Origin: Tetrahymena thermophila SB210
Lineage: Eukaryota; Ciliophora; Oligohymenophorea; Hymenostomatida; Tetrahymenidae
Assembly (NCBI RefSeq): GCF_000189635.1
Contig: NW_002476377.1
Location: forward strand, 494,684-558,683
Length of the DNA: 64,000 nucleotides
Direction: 5' to 3'
Within the stretch, counting starts at the first letter, position 1, and each line of letters opens with the position of its first letter. Positions 51,753 to 64,000 of the stretch are shown in pieces. Position numbers and translations under genes: made by a program. Under the pieces are notes generated by a model that had not been told where the DNA came from, did not search any database, and was given only the letters and a program-made list of their open reading frames with translations.

Positions 51753-53696
51753 ATGAACTTTGAATTTAAATCTAAATTTTCTAAATTTTAAGTACAGAAA
51801 AAAAGTATATATTCTCCACTGTAAGTTTATGATATCTTTGTTATTAAATATTTAATTTTTGAACATATAGAGGAGCATTCGATGAATAAGATGATTAAGG
51901 TGGAGAAGATGATTATAAAGATAAGCTTAGAAAAAAATTTTCTACCATTTATAATGATTCAAGCAGTTCTTAGATAAAAGATGAAAATGAAGATGAAGAA
52001 GAGGATGATGATGATGAAAATGAAGATGAAGATAATGATCATTTTAATAATGAAAATCAAAATTAAAATGGAGTGAAGTTGCTGCTATCTTCTTAAAAAA
52101 TAATAAGCTAAGCTAATGTATAATCTCAAAATAAAATAAAAATTGAAAATCCTTCTGAAAATTAAGTCATCGATTTAAAATTAGTAAATTAATGGGGTTA
52201 GAGAATTATTGAATAAAAAAAATAAAATTAAAAGCTTCTTCCTGTAGATAAAATCACTGAGCAAGCCCTTTTTACATTTGGCAGGTTTGTGTCTCATGGA
52301 TAAGAGGTATTTAAAAGTAAATAATCGCTTAATATTTTACTTATTATTTTAAAAAGAAAGGAGAGAATTAGAAATTAAATTCTACTAACATTGAAAATTA
52401 CAGCATTTAGAAATCTCAAATTAGTAATTAAAGGCATATTTATTTAGTTAACTTTATTGATTTCCATTCAAAAATTAAAATAGATAAAACTTCAATGGAG
52501 AGTAGGTTTAATCCTGTAAAAGTAATTAATACGGATAGATTTGTAAAAAGGCATTAGGACAGTGACATAAAGAAATAAAAAGAAGCTCAAAAGCAAGGAG
52601 AAATTATGTTGAATAGATCTTTTCCTCTTCCTTCCAAAGCAAATTAAACAGCCAAAGAATACAAAAGAAGCAATAGCCCTCCTTCTTAAATGCCTTAAGT
52701 TATTTTAAATAACTCTTTTGACCCTTCTTATAAACTAGATATAATGAAGTTTGATATTTAATACCTTCAATCTATAAAATATGTATATAAAAAATAGTAA
52801 GAAGGAAAAAAAAATTGAATTCGTTTTATTTTATTTTAAAGATTAAACCAGATGTAGTCATACAAGTAGAAGAAGAATAAAGAAACAAAATACATATTTT
52901 CTAAAACTCTTTTAAAATAATTTAGCTTAATTGTAAAAATAAAGAGAGCCCTTTAACTTTAAAAATTAAGATTTCAAATTCATTTAGCTTGCATTTGTTT
53001 GTTGGATAGGTAGAGGATTAGTGCTGGTCTAATTATGATTAGTATTACTGCTCATTCGATAAACCTATTCATTATAATTTTTAAGAAGATAAATAAAAAA
53101 TATATATAACTATGCTCTCTTAAAGTCCTTTTTGTAATCTTGAGCTTATCTACTACTTTACTACTCATAATGATTAGCAAATAAATATGTATTATTAGCC
53201 TAATATCTAAGATTTTTTACCTCATGTGGAGGAATAAAATATCTAATAGAATGTGTAATATAAAAAAGAAGAACAATCTGCAAAACACATTTCTGTTTTA
53301 CCAGCAATAAACTAGAATTTTATTTCTAAAAATATAAGTATACTAGATGAATATGCAATTAAAAAAAATTAAAAGATGAAAGATTTTCATAATTCAAGCA
53401 CAATTAAACTGGTTAGATATCAAACAAAGAAAAAATTGTTAATGTCAGAAAAATAAAATAAAACTTTATTAGAAATATTTAAGAAACAAGAAAAATTTAC
53501 TGAAATCCACAATTACTCAAGGATTCAATCAGAATCTCTGATTTTATTAAAAATGTTTTAATAAAAATGGTGTTAGATAATCTGTTTCCTCTACTTTATA
53601 TCTGAGATAGAAATTATGTAATTTTTTTATCCAAACTTTATTTAAAAAAATATTTTTCTTTAGTACGGTTTATAGTAAATTAATATTTATGTTTGA
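51753..53696 (+). CDS. Hypothetical protein with acidic N-terminus and beta-rich middle domain
   Basis: Exons are 51753-51820, 51871-52306, 52366-52782 and 52842-53696. All junctions keep frame, giving about 591 residues. An acidic run (about residues 65-90, Asp/Glu repeats near 51980-52030) is followed by Ser/Pro-rich sequence. A domain at about residues 310-430 has short hydrophobic strands and many aromatics (LTLKIKISNSFSLHLFVG, CWSNYDQYYCSFDKP, FCNLELIYYFTTH) and looks like a beta-sandwich. No family is recognised. The last 40 residues (ICFLYFISEIEIMQFFYP) read like intron or 3' flank, so the real stop may be earlier after another splice. The acceptor at 52365 is the third AG in a row and is chosen for frame. 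Confidence 0.65.
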
Positions 53697-54013
53697 ACTG
53701 CTACCAATTATAAAAAATATTTATCTTTATAAATTTAATAAATAGGATAAAATAAAAAAAGATAGAAATAATAAAAAAAGAAAAGCAAAACATTTTTATC
53801 AGAAGAATTTTAAAAGATTATAGAATAAAGTAAAAATTTATTTGTTTATTTATTTATTTTATCAATTTATAATAAATAAGTTTATTTAAATCTAATATCA
53901 AAACAACAGGCATTCAGATAATACTTATTTAGAGAGAATAGCTATTTAAGTTAATTATGGTTTAAGACTGATATGCTTCTTTGAAGAATAAAATCATATA
54001 AAAAGGAAACGAG

Positions 54014-55603
54014 ATGAGTTAATTAGTTTATTTTTCTAAAGATATTACCAGCGTAAGTAATTGTATGAAAAAATATTAGAAAAATCTTAAAGAATGTAAA
54101 AAATAAGTAAAATAATAATAGAATAGTGTCTTGAAAGAGCTAAAATTTTAAGAATATTTAAAATAATGTTCAATATTACACTAGAATGTATAATAATAAA
54201 GGAATTTAATCTATTTGAATAAAATTAAATTCCATTTAAAATTTTTGCTTTTATGAAAGAAGACATTATGAAATGCTAGTTAGAAGTCATAAAAGAATAT
54301 TATCAAAAAAAGAGATTTGCTTTCTTAAAGAAATATAGTGTTTATTACCAAAACATTACTCAGCTAAATTATGTAACATAGAATTAAATAAAATATTTAA
54401 TTTATATTCAAAATTATCAATTTTCTCTAACAAAAAATAATTAATTAGACTCATAGGGTTTTGGTTGATATCATAAATACAATAAAATTCTACATTCACA
54501 ACAAGAAGTAATCTTTTATTTAATAAATTAACAGTGATTTTATCTATTTTAAAGGTATAAAAAGGCAATTTATGAAAAATATGAGTCTTAAGAAAATTGT
54601 GAATTATCTAATGAAGCAATTAATATAATAAAGTCTAACCAAATTTACTTAGAATGTGAAGAGAATAAGCTTTTAGCAGATGATATTAAAAAGTATTTCA
54701 TTAATAATTGCTGGTAGTATAATCCCAGCAAGCAAAATTTAAATTAACTTTTATACCAACTTAAATAAGCTCTTAATTTAAATCAAGTTGGTTATAGGAA
54801 TGAAGACAATATTAGGATTTATAGAAGATAAAATTAAATGTCTTTTACAAATATTTAAAAAAATTTATACAACAATAATGGTTAAAAATAGCATTAAAAC
54901 CTTGCTTAATAACAATAACATACAACTAAAAATACAAATATGTATCATAAACAATATAAAGAGATCATATCAATACAATAATCTTTGTAATAATAAAAAT
55001 AAAAGTAATCTTAATAGTAAAAGGCAGCTCAACAAAATAATAAACTAAGAGCAACAAGTATGAATTTTATTTTTTTCAAAAATTTTTATTTATAATTATA
55101 TCTAAAAAGATTAAGAAATCGAACATTTAGATGGCAATTAAAGCAACTAGTCTTACAATTAAGTAGATAATTCTATGAATATTCTTTCTAGTTTAGCAAT
55201 AATTTAAGAAAATTAGCAACTAACTGTCTCTCAAACAAATTACACTCACAGACCTAGTATAATGAAAATCTAAAAAATTCCATAAAATACAAAAGGAAAG
55301 CAAAATTCTAAATAAGATAGTAATAGCACAGGTGTAAAAAAGAATAATCAAAAAACAAAATTAAAATTAAGACCTACAAATTTTGATAAAATATTAAAAG
55401 AATCCTTAAAACCAAATTATGAGCCTTTCATCTACCAAAAGGAGTTTGAAAAAGAGATAGTTTTACATTCATACAAGTTGATAAAGAAGATGATTGAAAA
55501 TAAAAAGAAAGATTTTTTATAAAAGATAAATCAAACTTAAAAGTAAAAAATTGTAGTAAAAAATAAAATTAAAGTTACTAAACCAAACTAGGATTAACAC
55601 TGA
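54014..55603 (+). CDS. Hypothetical Gln/Asn-rich coiled-coil protein, tentative exon model
   Basis: My model has exons 54014-54187, 54280-54372, 54565-55057 and 55110-55603, about 417 residues. The last two exons are clearly coding: a Glu/Asn-rich helix, a Gln/Asn-rich tract (about 54860-55050), then a basic C-terminus with KPTNFDKILKESLKPNYEPF and EFEKEIVLHSYKLIKKMIE. The N-terminal exon is a charged coiled coil (MKKYQKNLKECKKQ). The first two introns are placed only by frame, and an internal ATG at 54166 offers another start. The family is unknown. The second intron contains an antisense open frame, discussed in the findings. Confidence 0.5.
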
Positions 55604-56676
55604 CTAAACCCAGCCATAAAAATAATCAAATCAGTTGTAGCATTTGATATATTCTTAATTATATTTTTTTAAAATTCAATTGTAAAATTTACTTATTTCA
55701 TTGTTTTCGTGGAAAGAAATCTAAAACAATTAACTATTACCAATCTAATTTATATCAGTACTGCTAATCAGTCAGCTAAATGACTTTAAAATAATTTATT
55801 ATGAAAATACTAATTTTCAAATAAAAGTTTATTTAGTTAAAATTTATTTTAATTAATGAAAAGTTACAAATTGGTTTTATTTTCTAGTTACCTTTTTTAC
55901 TCTAAAATGAAAATTGCTAAATTAATATTTTTTTAAATATTTTTTTTTAATTTTGAGATTTAATAACATAATAAAATAAAAATTTAATAGGATATTTTAT
56001 AATCATTAGGCGAAGTATTTATAATAGTTGTAAAATAATTTAAAAATTATATTAATAGTAATTAGTTCATTTAAGCTTACTTAAAATTTTATTACTCTAA
56101 GTAAATAAAATTAAAATTAAAATTTATAAATTTGCAATTACTTTTAAGTCATTCATTATTTTTTCTTCAAAAATTATTTTAATTCTGAAATCTAGCTTAT
56201 TTAGAATACCATTTTAATTTAAATTAGAATGAGGATTTGAATATTACCTCATTTTTAATGAGATTAGGTATAAAAAAGGATTCTCATATTTTATAAAAAC
56301 TATTTGATAAATATTGAATTTTGGAAATCTATTTGATTATTTAAAGAAAAAAGATATAATGAAAAAAGTAAATAGTTCTAAAAAATATTTAATGAAAAAA
56401 GGATTATGATTATTGTAAAAAAAAAAAAAAGTTTAGTATTTAAAATTGTAAAAAAAATCGTATAGATTTTTGCGTCTTATTTCTAGTAATCTTAGCATAC
56501 TACTTTGTAGAAAGTTAAATTGTTTTGTTATTAATTTTAGTTTATAATTGAATTTTGTATGGATTTTAATTTTTTTTTACTGTTTATAACTTAAAGTTGC
56601 GGAACTAATTAATATTTAATTAAATTTTACAAACAAGCTTTAGATTTTTACAATAATTATCAAGCAAACTTTAAAT
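55604..56676. other. AT-rich intergenic, 1.1 kb
   Basis: No coding frame is seen. It is almost entirely A/T, with a poly-A run near 56418. It presumably holds the promoter of the EF-hand gene. Confidence 0.6.
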
Positions 56677-59451
56677 ATGGAAAAGCATTTAGAATATCTC
56701 AATTAGCTTGATAAAAATGAAATCGATAATTTTAAGAGGACTTATATGCACAACTTAGTTACGATGAAATGGCTAAAAATTAGGTATTTAGATAAAGCTA
56801 AAAAACAATACCTCTTCTTTCCTGATGAGCTACATAAACATTACGAAATAAATGAACTTTTCAGAGGTTTTGATGCAGATCATTCGGAAGGTATTGACAT
56901 CCAAGAACTTATTAATATGTTCAAAGATAATAAAATAAATCTTGATAGGTAGGATGTTGATTCTATCTTTAAAATTATAGACTTTAATGGAGATCATACA
57001 CTAAATCTTAGTGAGTTTAAATAGAGTGTTTTTAGTGATGAAATTAATTCCTAATTTGCTAAAGTAATGAGAGAGTTGAGAGAAAAAATTGATAAGAAAG
57101 AAGAGTCAGAGAGGAAGAAGAAAGAAGCAAATTATTTATCGTAATTAGGTTTAGGCGAGAGTGTATCGACATAGGAGATAAAATCTCAAAGATAACTCGA
57201 GTAGAATAACAAACTCTAAAAGAAGCTTACAAGGATTTTTATAAGATAACCTTCCTTAACAAATAACTAGTTTGGTAGCAATAGCAGTAACAATAATTAA
57301 AAAGAGCAGATTTCCTCAAGATCAAATAATGAGAAAAATTAATCGGAGAATAAATTAGAAAAAAAAGATGGAGAGGAATTAGAAGATAAAGTTTAAAGAG
57401 TTGTGCCCACTACATTTTCATCTATGGTGGAATTTTTTAGTTATAATTTTTAAAGAAAAGAAATGATTAAAAAGTGTAAATAACTCCATTCAACTTAGGT
57501 AGGCTAGAAACTAAACGAATTGTCAAACTTACTTACACTTAATTCCAAATACTCAGAGCATACAATTTAAAAGATACAAAAATTTACTAACAAAAATCGC
57601 TTCCACTCCTTCAATCTCTTAAGTGATATTGAAAATGAGCACAACGACAGACTCAGTGATGATTAAACTGAAACTGGAAAAGATAAGCAATTGGATAAAA
57701 ATAACTCTTCGCAAACTAATTAAGAGAAGAGTTTTAGAAAAACGATTTCTTATAGCCTTAGTCCTAATAAATATCAAAATAATGACCAGTAAATTTAAAG
57801 CATCCCAGAAATAGACAGTTTTGAAAAATCGAGTGTAAAAAATAAAAATAAAAATGAAGAATTCCAGATATCTTAGATCATAAGCTCTCCTCAGTTAACT
57901 TCTGAAGCCCTAAAATCATCTCACAGACTGAATGTTTCCTAAAATGCCTGTCAATCAAAATAAACTATTAAGAAAAAACATTTGAGCAGTGATATATCTC
58001 ATTCAACTCAAGATAAAACAAACATTTAATCCTAGTAATAGCTTAATATCGCTTCATTAAATTTCTTATCTTCAGTAAATTAATAACTACCTCATGAACA
58101 GCCGCATATATAAATTACGTAATTTACACCTCAAAACATATAAAAGTTAAATTTTAATAAAACTAATCTGAAGTTGAAATTAAATAACTCAAGTTTATAT
58201 TAATAACAACCCAATCAGTAAGATTAGTAAAATAAAACTGTAAACTCTAGTCGAAATAGCCCTGCAAAGCGCCAACTTAACAAATTATAAAAAATAATAA
58301 ATGAATAAGAGTAAATGAAATTAGCATCAATTCAAAAATTTATTCAAAATAAACCTAGTAGAAAACAATCATAGACCAGCTATGGTTTAAAAAGAATATA
58401 AATATATAAACCTCAAAATTTCAATATAAACAATAATAAAAATAAACAAAGTGATCATAGCAGTACCTAAATGTAAAATAGTATGATAAATTCATAGATT
58501 GAGGACTATTATAATGACACTCACCTATTAAATGGATCGATTAACGAAAATAGTAATAAATTATATTTATATAATAATCCTTTTAGTAAAAAGAAGAGAT
58601 CAAGTCATTATATGAGCTAAACAATTACTTCAAGCAAGCAAAATTACTATAACTCTCTATAAAATTCTCCTAGAATGAATTAAAACTCTAAATTCGGAAG
58701 CTAAAAGCCATCTTAATCTGAAACTCAAGCAACATCTTAGGTATCTCTTCTTGATGAGGGAGTATAAAATGATAAGAAAATTTAGAAACAACAGTTTATG
58801 TTCAACTAAGGTAACAAAATCTAAATAAGGAGTAAATAAAAATAAAATTCTGATATCTAATTCCTTAATTAACCATAAAAAAATGAAAGTTTACCTTATA
58901 ATTTAATTCTAAAATAAAGAAACGCTTCTCTTCCTCATTTTGTTTAAAATGCTCCAATAATTTAGCAAAATAGAAGTTCATAAAATATTAGTAGTTCTTA
59001 ATTAAAGAATTTGCTCCTATTTGACAAAAAGGAATAACATTTAAATAATGAAGGATATATTAAGAGAGATCAATAAAATGATTAAAATTTGTCTAATACA
59101 AATAATTATTTCTAAAATAAGCAAATATATTTTTCAAAGTTAAAATAAGATAAAGAGGATACAATACAAGGAACAGAATAGAGTAAATAAGGAGAAAAAA
59201 TGAGAAGATAGTAATTATATTATTAATAGTTACAAAATATTAAATTACCTAATTAGAATTACAATTTAAATCTAGGAATAAACAATTTTTATCAAAATTA
59301 TAAAAAAAAGATGGATTCTACAACCATGTTTAAAAGTACAAATGGTTAGACCACTACACCATCAACAATAAATGAAAGCCTGATGGCTACCTTGAATAAT
59401 TTTAATTGCCTATAGAAGAATATAAATAGTAATTAATAAGAATAAAATTGA
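56677..59451 (+). CDS. EF-hand protein with very long Gln/Asn/Ser-rich tail
   Basis: This single-exon gene encodes 924 residues. Two adjacent EF-hands lie at about residues 55-125. Loop one, DADHSEGIDIQE (66-77), has all calcium ligands. Loop two, DFNGDHTLNLSE (102-113), keeps the acidic ligands but has His for the usual Gly at position 6. A short charged coiled coil (LREKIDKKEESERKKKEA) follows at about 135-160. The remaining 750 residues are low-complexity, rich in Gln, Asn and Ser, with no domain seen. The protein is probably a calcium sensor or calcium-regulated scaffold; its partner and location are unknown. Glutamine is so common that TAA and TAG occur every few codons. Converges on the gene at 60226. 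Confidence 0.87.
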
Positions 59452-60225
59452 TTAATAAAATTCTCTTTTTTCGATACATTCTTAAATAAAAAAATTTTAT
59501 TACTTTAAAATTTTTAAATTTTTTGTAAATAGAATAAAATAATATAAATAATTTTTTAAATACTATTAATATAATTTATATAAATACACTTTTAGCTCCT
59601 AATCTAATTTATAAGTAAATCCTTTAAATATAATCATTTATTAAATAAAAATATTTCTAAACTATTTATTTTTGAAAATTATTATGACTTTTTGGAATCA
59701 CTTTTAATTTATCTTACAAGTAATTTCCGAATCTAATGTATAAGCAGGGTTTAAAAAAATGTCAACTTTGTATACTTTATACTCATAAGGTAGTTAGAAA
59801 ATATTTTATGATTAAGCTGATTAATAAAAAATAAAAATTTGAACCCTACTTGTAAACAAACAATAAGAATATTATCATTTGCTTAATATAAGCTTTTTTA
59901 AACTTTTTTAAAAAAAATAACTATTTTTTTTTATAATATTGATTATCAATTTTGTTTAGTTTGTTTTACAAAATTTAAATTCATAATCTTACTTAATTGA
60001 TTTTACACTTTTTATAAAATTATTTTTTAAATAATATCTTAAATAAATTTATTTGATTGTTATTTTTAAAAAATTTTAATTTGTAAAGCTTATTTTTATA
60101 AGAATTATTTTTGTCTTTTTTAATAAAATGAGCTTGAATCAATTATTTTTTATATTGGAAAATTGTTTTAATAATTTTTTATAATTTGGATTTAATTTTA
60201 TAATTTTATAATGAAGAAATTTATT
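59452..60225. other. Convergent intergenic, 774 bases
   Basis: AT-rich DNA between two converging 3' ends. No gene or repeat is seen. Confidence 0.6.
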
Positions 60226-62949
60226 TCACTTTTTGGTATTTTCAATTGTGAAAGAAGAATCTGATAAAGACTCTTAGTCCCATGGATCAGGATTTGTGAA
60301 AATGTTTGTATTTTCTTGTTCTCTTTTTTATTTTTCATGCAGAATTTTTAGCACGCTTTTATTTGAATCATCTGCCATTTATTAGTCCTATTTACTTTAT
60401 GCCGCTTAACAATATTATGATTATATATTGCTCAATTAATATTATGTTGTTTAATAATTATATGACGAATCCTGCTGCATAGACATGTTAAGCTTGTGAT
60501 TTTGTTTTATCTTATTTTAATAGGAATCAGAAGAAACTTTTCTTTTGTTATTGTCCCAAAATTTTCCATATTTACTTTCATATTTGAGATCATAATACTA
60601 TTGAAGTTTAATGAGTTTATTAGAATTATTATTCTATCCTTTTTTTATTGATGTGCTAGCCTGCGTTGTTGTATCATTTTGATCAATTTATTAATTATCT
60701 GTTTTTTGTATTTTAGAGCTATAATCAATATCCTTAACTCTGTGGATTTGTTACTTATTTTTATATTTAATTTATGTTTAATTCATTTCTTTTTTATCTC
60801 CACCTTCTTCTTTTTCTGCGTATTGGTTATTTTAATTTTATTGTCCAGTTAAAAACACATTCATCTATTTATAATTTATAGCTTTAGACATATCAGTATC
60901 TATTTAGCTTATACTGTTCTTCTTCTTTACTTATTCTGATTGGATAGGAGTGTTATAGTAATCTTCTTTATTTAAGTATTATTATTGTTATGTTATTGGA
61001 TTACTCTCACCGTTTTTTCTCCTTAACTTTCTTATATGCAGAATTTGTTACTTTTAATCATCTAAATTGACAATATACGTTTCCTCATTAAAAGCTTTGA
61101 ATTGTGTGTCTTAAGCACTTTTTGCTCTCTCTTATCTTTGTATCGGGTCTAACTTTATCCTGTTTTAAATTTGATAAACTCCTTAAACTTTATTGTTTTC
61201 ACAATTCTGTTCAGTAGTTTTTATCTGAGAGTTTTTGCTATCACTCGAGGCTTCTATAGGCTTTTTGAATACTTTTTTTTAAGTTAAATATACATTTGCT
61301 TCTTGGTTTTATCTTTCTTTGTTAAAGTCAACCAATATTTTATAGTTATCAATAGCTCCTGTCTTATGAAATCCATTAACTGCAAGAGTGTTGCTTTCAA
61401 TTTTTTAATGATTTTCTTACTATTAATGTATATCCTTTTATTAAATACTATTTTGTGCTGATCTCAGCATCATTCTCTAATACAAAAACTAGCTTCCAGA
61501 TTATTTTTGGATTGGAAGAAATTTTTAATTTTAAATTGATATGAGATTCTAAAACTGATAATTTGTTTAGTAAGATTAGTTATTTTCGGGTGATTTTTGA
61601 GTAGAAGAGGATCTTTTCTTTCCTATTAAACTTTCTTCTTGTTCTTGATTATTCTTGTTGTTATCAGAAGGATTTATATTTGTAAAATCTAAAGTGTCTT
61701 CTTACTAAGCAAATTCTGCTGTTTATAATCTGCTTACAGCTTCATCTTATTTTTTAAAACCTCCTATTTTTTATGGCGATTGCCTATTAAAAATACATTC
61801 ATAAAGTGAGTTCTTGTTTTTGCTTAAAAAAATATGACTTTCCTCATTTTAAGACTCTTGCTGCTGTAATTAATTCTAAATTTATTAAACGTAAAAAGGA
61901 TTCTAAATGAAGGTTTATGGGATTTTAACTGAAGTTAATAACTAGTAATTATTAATCTTTAGCTAGCTTTGTTGATCTTTTAAGTTTGTCAAAGCTTAAT
62001 TGGCTTAATCATTTTTTTAATTACCATTTTAAACAAATACTTAGCTGCTATCATTTTATTTATTTTCTTACTTTTAGTTAACAATAGAAGTAATTTTAAT
62101 TTTATTTTGGTCTTGGCTTTCTAAATTCTTAAAGTCATAAGTATTTTTCATAATATTAAACTAGCGTTATTAATTCTAAATAATTAGAGTTGACAGACTT
62201 GGAGAGTTTTATCTAGAATTATTTTCAGTGATAGTGTTTTGCTTTATAGGAATTATTTCAGATTTTTATGTTGAATATGTTTTTTAATCCTTCTATATGA
62301 ATGATTATGTTAAATCCCTCTCATTTTCGTACTTATAAATTACACAAACAGATGAATGCTCTGATTACTTTCTATAATTTAATCTATTTTACTCTTAATT
62401 TATATTGTTAATTGTCATTCCTGTAGGGCTATTTTGATTTTATTGCTATCTATCGTTTGTAATGACATCTGTAATTACATTTGTATTTGATCTCTTCTTT
62501 TTGTTAAAGTTATTTGTAGTAAACTTAAAAACTTCTTAAGATTTTGTTTCTACATGTTATGCACTACTTTAAATAGCCTGAGCTAATGAAACTATGTTAT
62601 AATTGCTTGTTTAAACAACACAAGAAGTAGTATTCTGCTACTGCTTTAATTGGTTTTGTTAATTTTTGCTAATTATCTATCTCCAATCATGCATTGTATT
62701 TTAAACTGAAGGCACTTTATCTGAATTTACTCTAACTGCCTTTAATTTTTTTCCAGGCATCATATTATTGTATTTTTAAGGACTTTAATGAGGTATACTT
62801 TTAATTTCTAGCTAGTTACCGTTAACTATTTAAAATGTTTTGTAATCATATTGAACTTAGTTCTTACAATTCTCATTTCTAGGAGATACTGACAACGAAA
62901 ATTCTGGAGCATGATTTGAATGATGAGCAATAGTATTTCCGTTTCTCAT
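60226..62949 (-). CDS. Gln/Asn/Ser-rich protein of unknown function, most telomere-proximal gene
   Basis: This single-exon gene encodes 907 residues from the ATG at 62949. No folded domain is recognised. Gln, Asn, Ser and Lys dominate throughout. Short less repetitive stretches are YDYKTFQIVNGNQLEIKS near the N-terminus, KAFNEETYIVNLDDQKQ near residue 640, and YYDLKYESKYGKFWDNNKR near residue 790. The last could be a short linear motif. The C-terminus has an acidic DPWDQESLSDSS. It is probably disordered. Its start lies about 600 bases from the telomere junction. Composition resembles the tail of the EF-hand protein next door, but no shared motif is obvious. Confidence 0.8.
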
Positions 62950-63545
62950 CTTTTAATTCCAAATTATTATGTATATCTATTGATATATATAATAAACAAT
63001 TATTTTAATAAATAAAAAGAATAAGCGCAGTCCATACATTTAATTATTTATCTATAAATTATTAAAATTTATGACCAAATTATTTTCCTTAAAAGGCTTT
63101 CAAAAACTGTAATCAAATATTTCGATTTACATAAGATTCTTAATAAGTTAGTTGTATAGATTTTAAATTAAATATTTTAAAATTTATTGGAAATATAAAT
63201 TTATATTATTTCCAATAAATTTTACCTTTAATGGCATCTAAAAACGATTTTTCAAAATAAAAATTTAGATTTTAAAATTTGATTAGTTTATGTTTTCTAG
63301 GTTTATAAAAAAAACTATTGAAGTTATTTAAAAGTTAAATAACATATTTCTTAAACAAATTTAGAATATCATATTGAGAAAAAAAGAGTAATCAATTAAT
63401 TCATTTAACTTTGAGTAATTTATTTTTTAAACTAAAATTTTATTTTATAATTTTAATTCTTAAGTTTTTTAAGCATTTTTAATATCTAAATTTTTAAATT
63501 AAATTAAAATAAATAAATTATAATAGTCTTTGAATTAAAATAAAA
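62950..63545. other. Subtelomeric AT-rich sequence, 596 bases
   Basis: This stretch runs from the last gene's start to the telomere and must hold that gene's promoter. It is nearly pure A/T apart from the short inverted repeat listed next. No degenerate telomeric repeats are visible, so the junction with GGGGTT is sharp. Confidence 0.65.
63178..63224. repeat. Subtelomeric inverted repeat, 18-base arms, 11-base spacer
   Basis: TAAAATTTATTGGAAATA at 63178-63195 is the exact reverse complement of 63207-63224. It sits about 320 bases inside the telomere junction. It could be a hairpin or a binding site for a dimeric protein. Confidence 0.7.
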
Positions 63546-64000
63546 GGGGTTGGGGTTGGGGTTGGGGTTGGGGTTGGGGTTGGGGTTGGGGTTGGGGTTG
63601 GGGTTGGGGTTGGGGTTGGGGTTGGGGTTGGGGTTGGGGTTGGGGTTGGGGTTGGGGTTGGGGTTGGGGTTGGGGTTGGGGTTGGGGTTGGGGTTGGGGT
63701 TGGGGTTGGGGTTGGGGTTGGGGTTGGGGTTGGGGTTGGGGTTGGGGTTGGGGTTGGGGTTGGGGTTGGGGTTGGGGTTGGGGTTGGGGTTGGGGTTGGG
63801 GTTGGGGTTGGGGTTGGGGTTGGGGTTGGGGTTGGGGTTGGGGTTGGGGTTGGGGTTGGGGTTGGGGTTGGGGTTGGGGTTGGGGTTGGGGTTGGGGTTG
63901 GGGTTGGGGTTGGGGTTGGGGTTGGGGTTGGGGTTGGGGTTGGGGTTGGGGTTGGGGTTGGGGTTGGGGTTGGGGTTGGGGTTGGGGTTGGGGTTGGGGT
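63546..64000 (+). repeat. Telomere, GGGGTT repeats
   Basis: About 76 uninterrupted GGGGTT units run to the end of the window. GGGGTT is the Tetrahymena-type telomere, made by telomerase from its RNA template. The G-rich strand points 5' to 3' toward the window end, so this is the right end of the chromosome. The junction follows TAAAA directly. Macronuclear telomeres are added de novo after programmed chromosome breakage, so the break site itself is not expected to remain. Confidence 0.98.

Noticed and set aside
63546..64000. CRISPR-like or satellite array
   Set aside because: The 6-base GGGGTT unit with no spacers running to the sequence end is a telomere.

Overview
This window is the right end of a ciliate macronuclear chromosome, most likely Tetrahymena thermophila or a close relative. 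It ends in about 455 bases of uninterrupted GGGGTT telomeric repeat (63546-64000). Every convincing gene reads TAA and TAG as glutamine and stops only at TGA, often at glutamine positions inside conserved domains. The DNA is very AT-rich and the introns are short and AT-rich with GT...AG ends. These three traits together fit Tetrahymena; the species name is inference.

Layout, left to right. 1-1019 (+) is the C-terminal part of a pepsin-type aspartic protease, cut by the window edge. 1963-4703 (+) encodes a homologue of the axonemal inner-arm dynein intermediate chain IC97/CASC1 (DNAI7). 5461-6342 and 8715-9593 (both -) are tandem paralogues for secreted cysteine-rich proteins. 10601-13795 (-) is an eight-exon acidic protein of unknown function. 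14331-20206 (-) is the largest unbroken gene, about 1937 residues: a long Gln/Ser/Asn-rich region followed by a degenerate kinase-like domain and TPR-like helices. Two gene-poor stretches follow (20207-25277 and 26052-31943), separated by a small single-exon gene at 25278-26051.

31944-34001 (+) is a multi-exon Gln-rich gene with sparse Sfi1-like Trp motifs, and a decayed duplicate of its 5' end lies upstream. A tandem array of about 121-base units (34200-34980) follows. 35322-36230 (+) is a hypothetical protein. 37568-44390 (+) is a BRCA2 homologue of about 2228 residues with BRC repeats, helical domain and OB folds. A near-perfect 138-base palindrome lies at 45023-45160. 45897-47393 (+) is a ULK/ATG1-like kinase, 47575-48468 (+) a hypothetical protein, and 49517-50362 (-) a second small kinase.

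51753-53696 and 54014-55603 (both +) are multi-exon hypotheticals. 56677-59451 (+) is an EF-hand protein with a very long Gln/Asn/Ser-rich tail. 60226-62949 (-) is a Gln/Asn-rich protein whose start lies only about 600 bases from the telomere.

The genes do not form one pathway. Separate themes are cilia (DNAI7), recombination repair (BRCA2), signalling (two kinases, one kinase-like protein, one EF-hand protein) and secretion (protease, Cys-rich pair). I found no tRNA, rRNA, CRISPR array or recognisable transposase gene. Exon boundaries were placed by eye from GT/AG and frame continuity. Those of DNAI7, BRCA2 and the 10601-13795 gene keep frame at every junction; the 54014-55603 gene and the 5' end of the 31944 gene are tentative.
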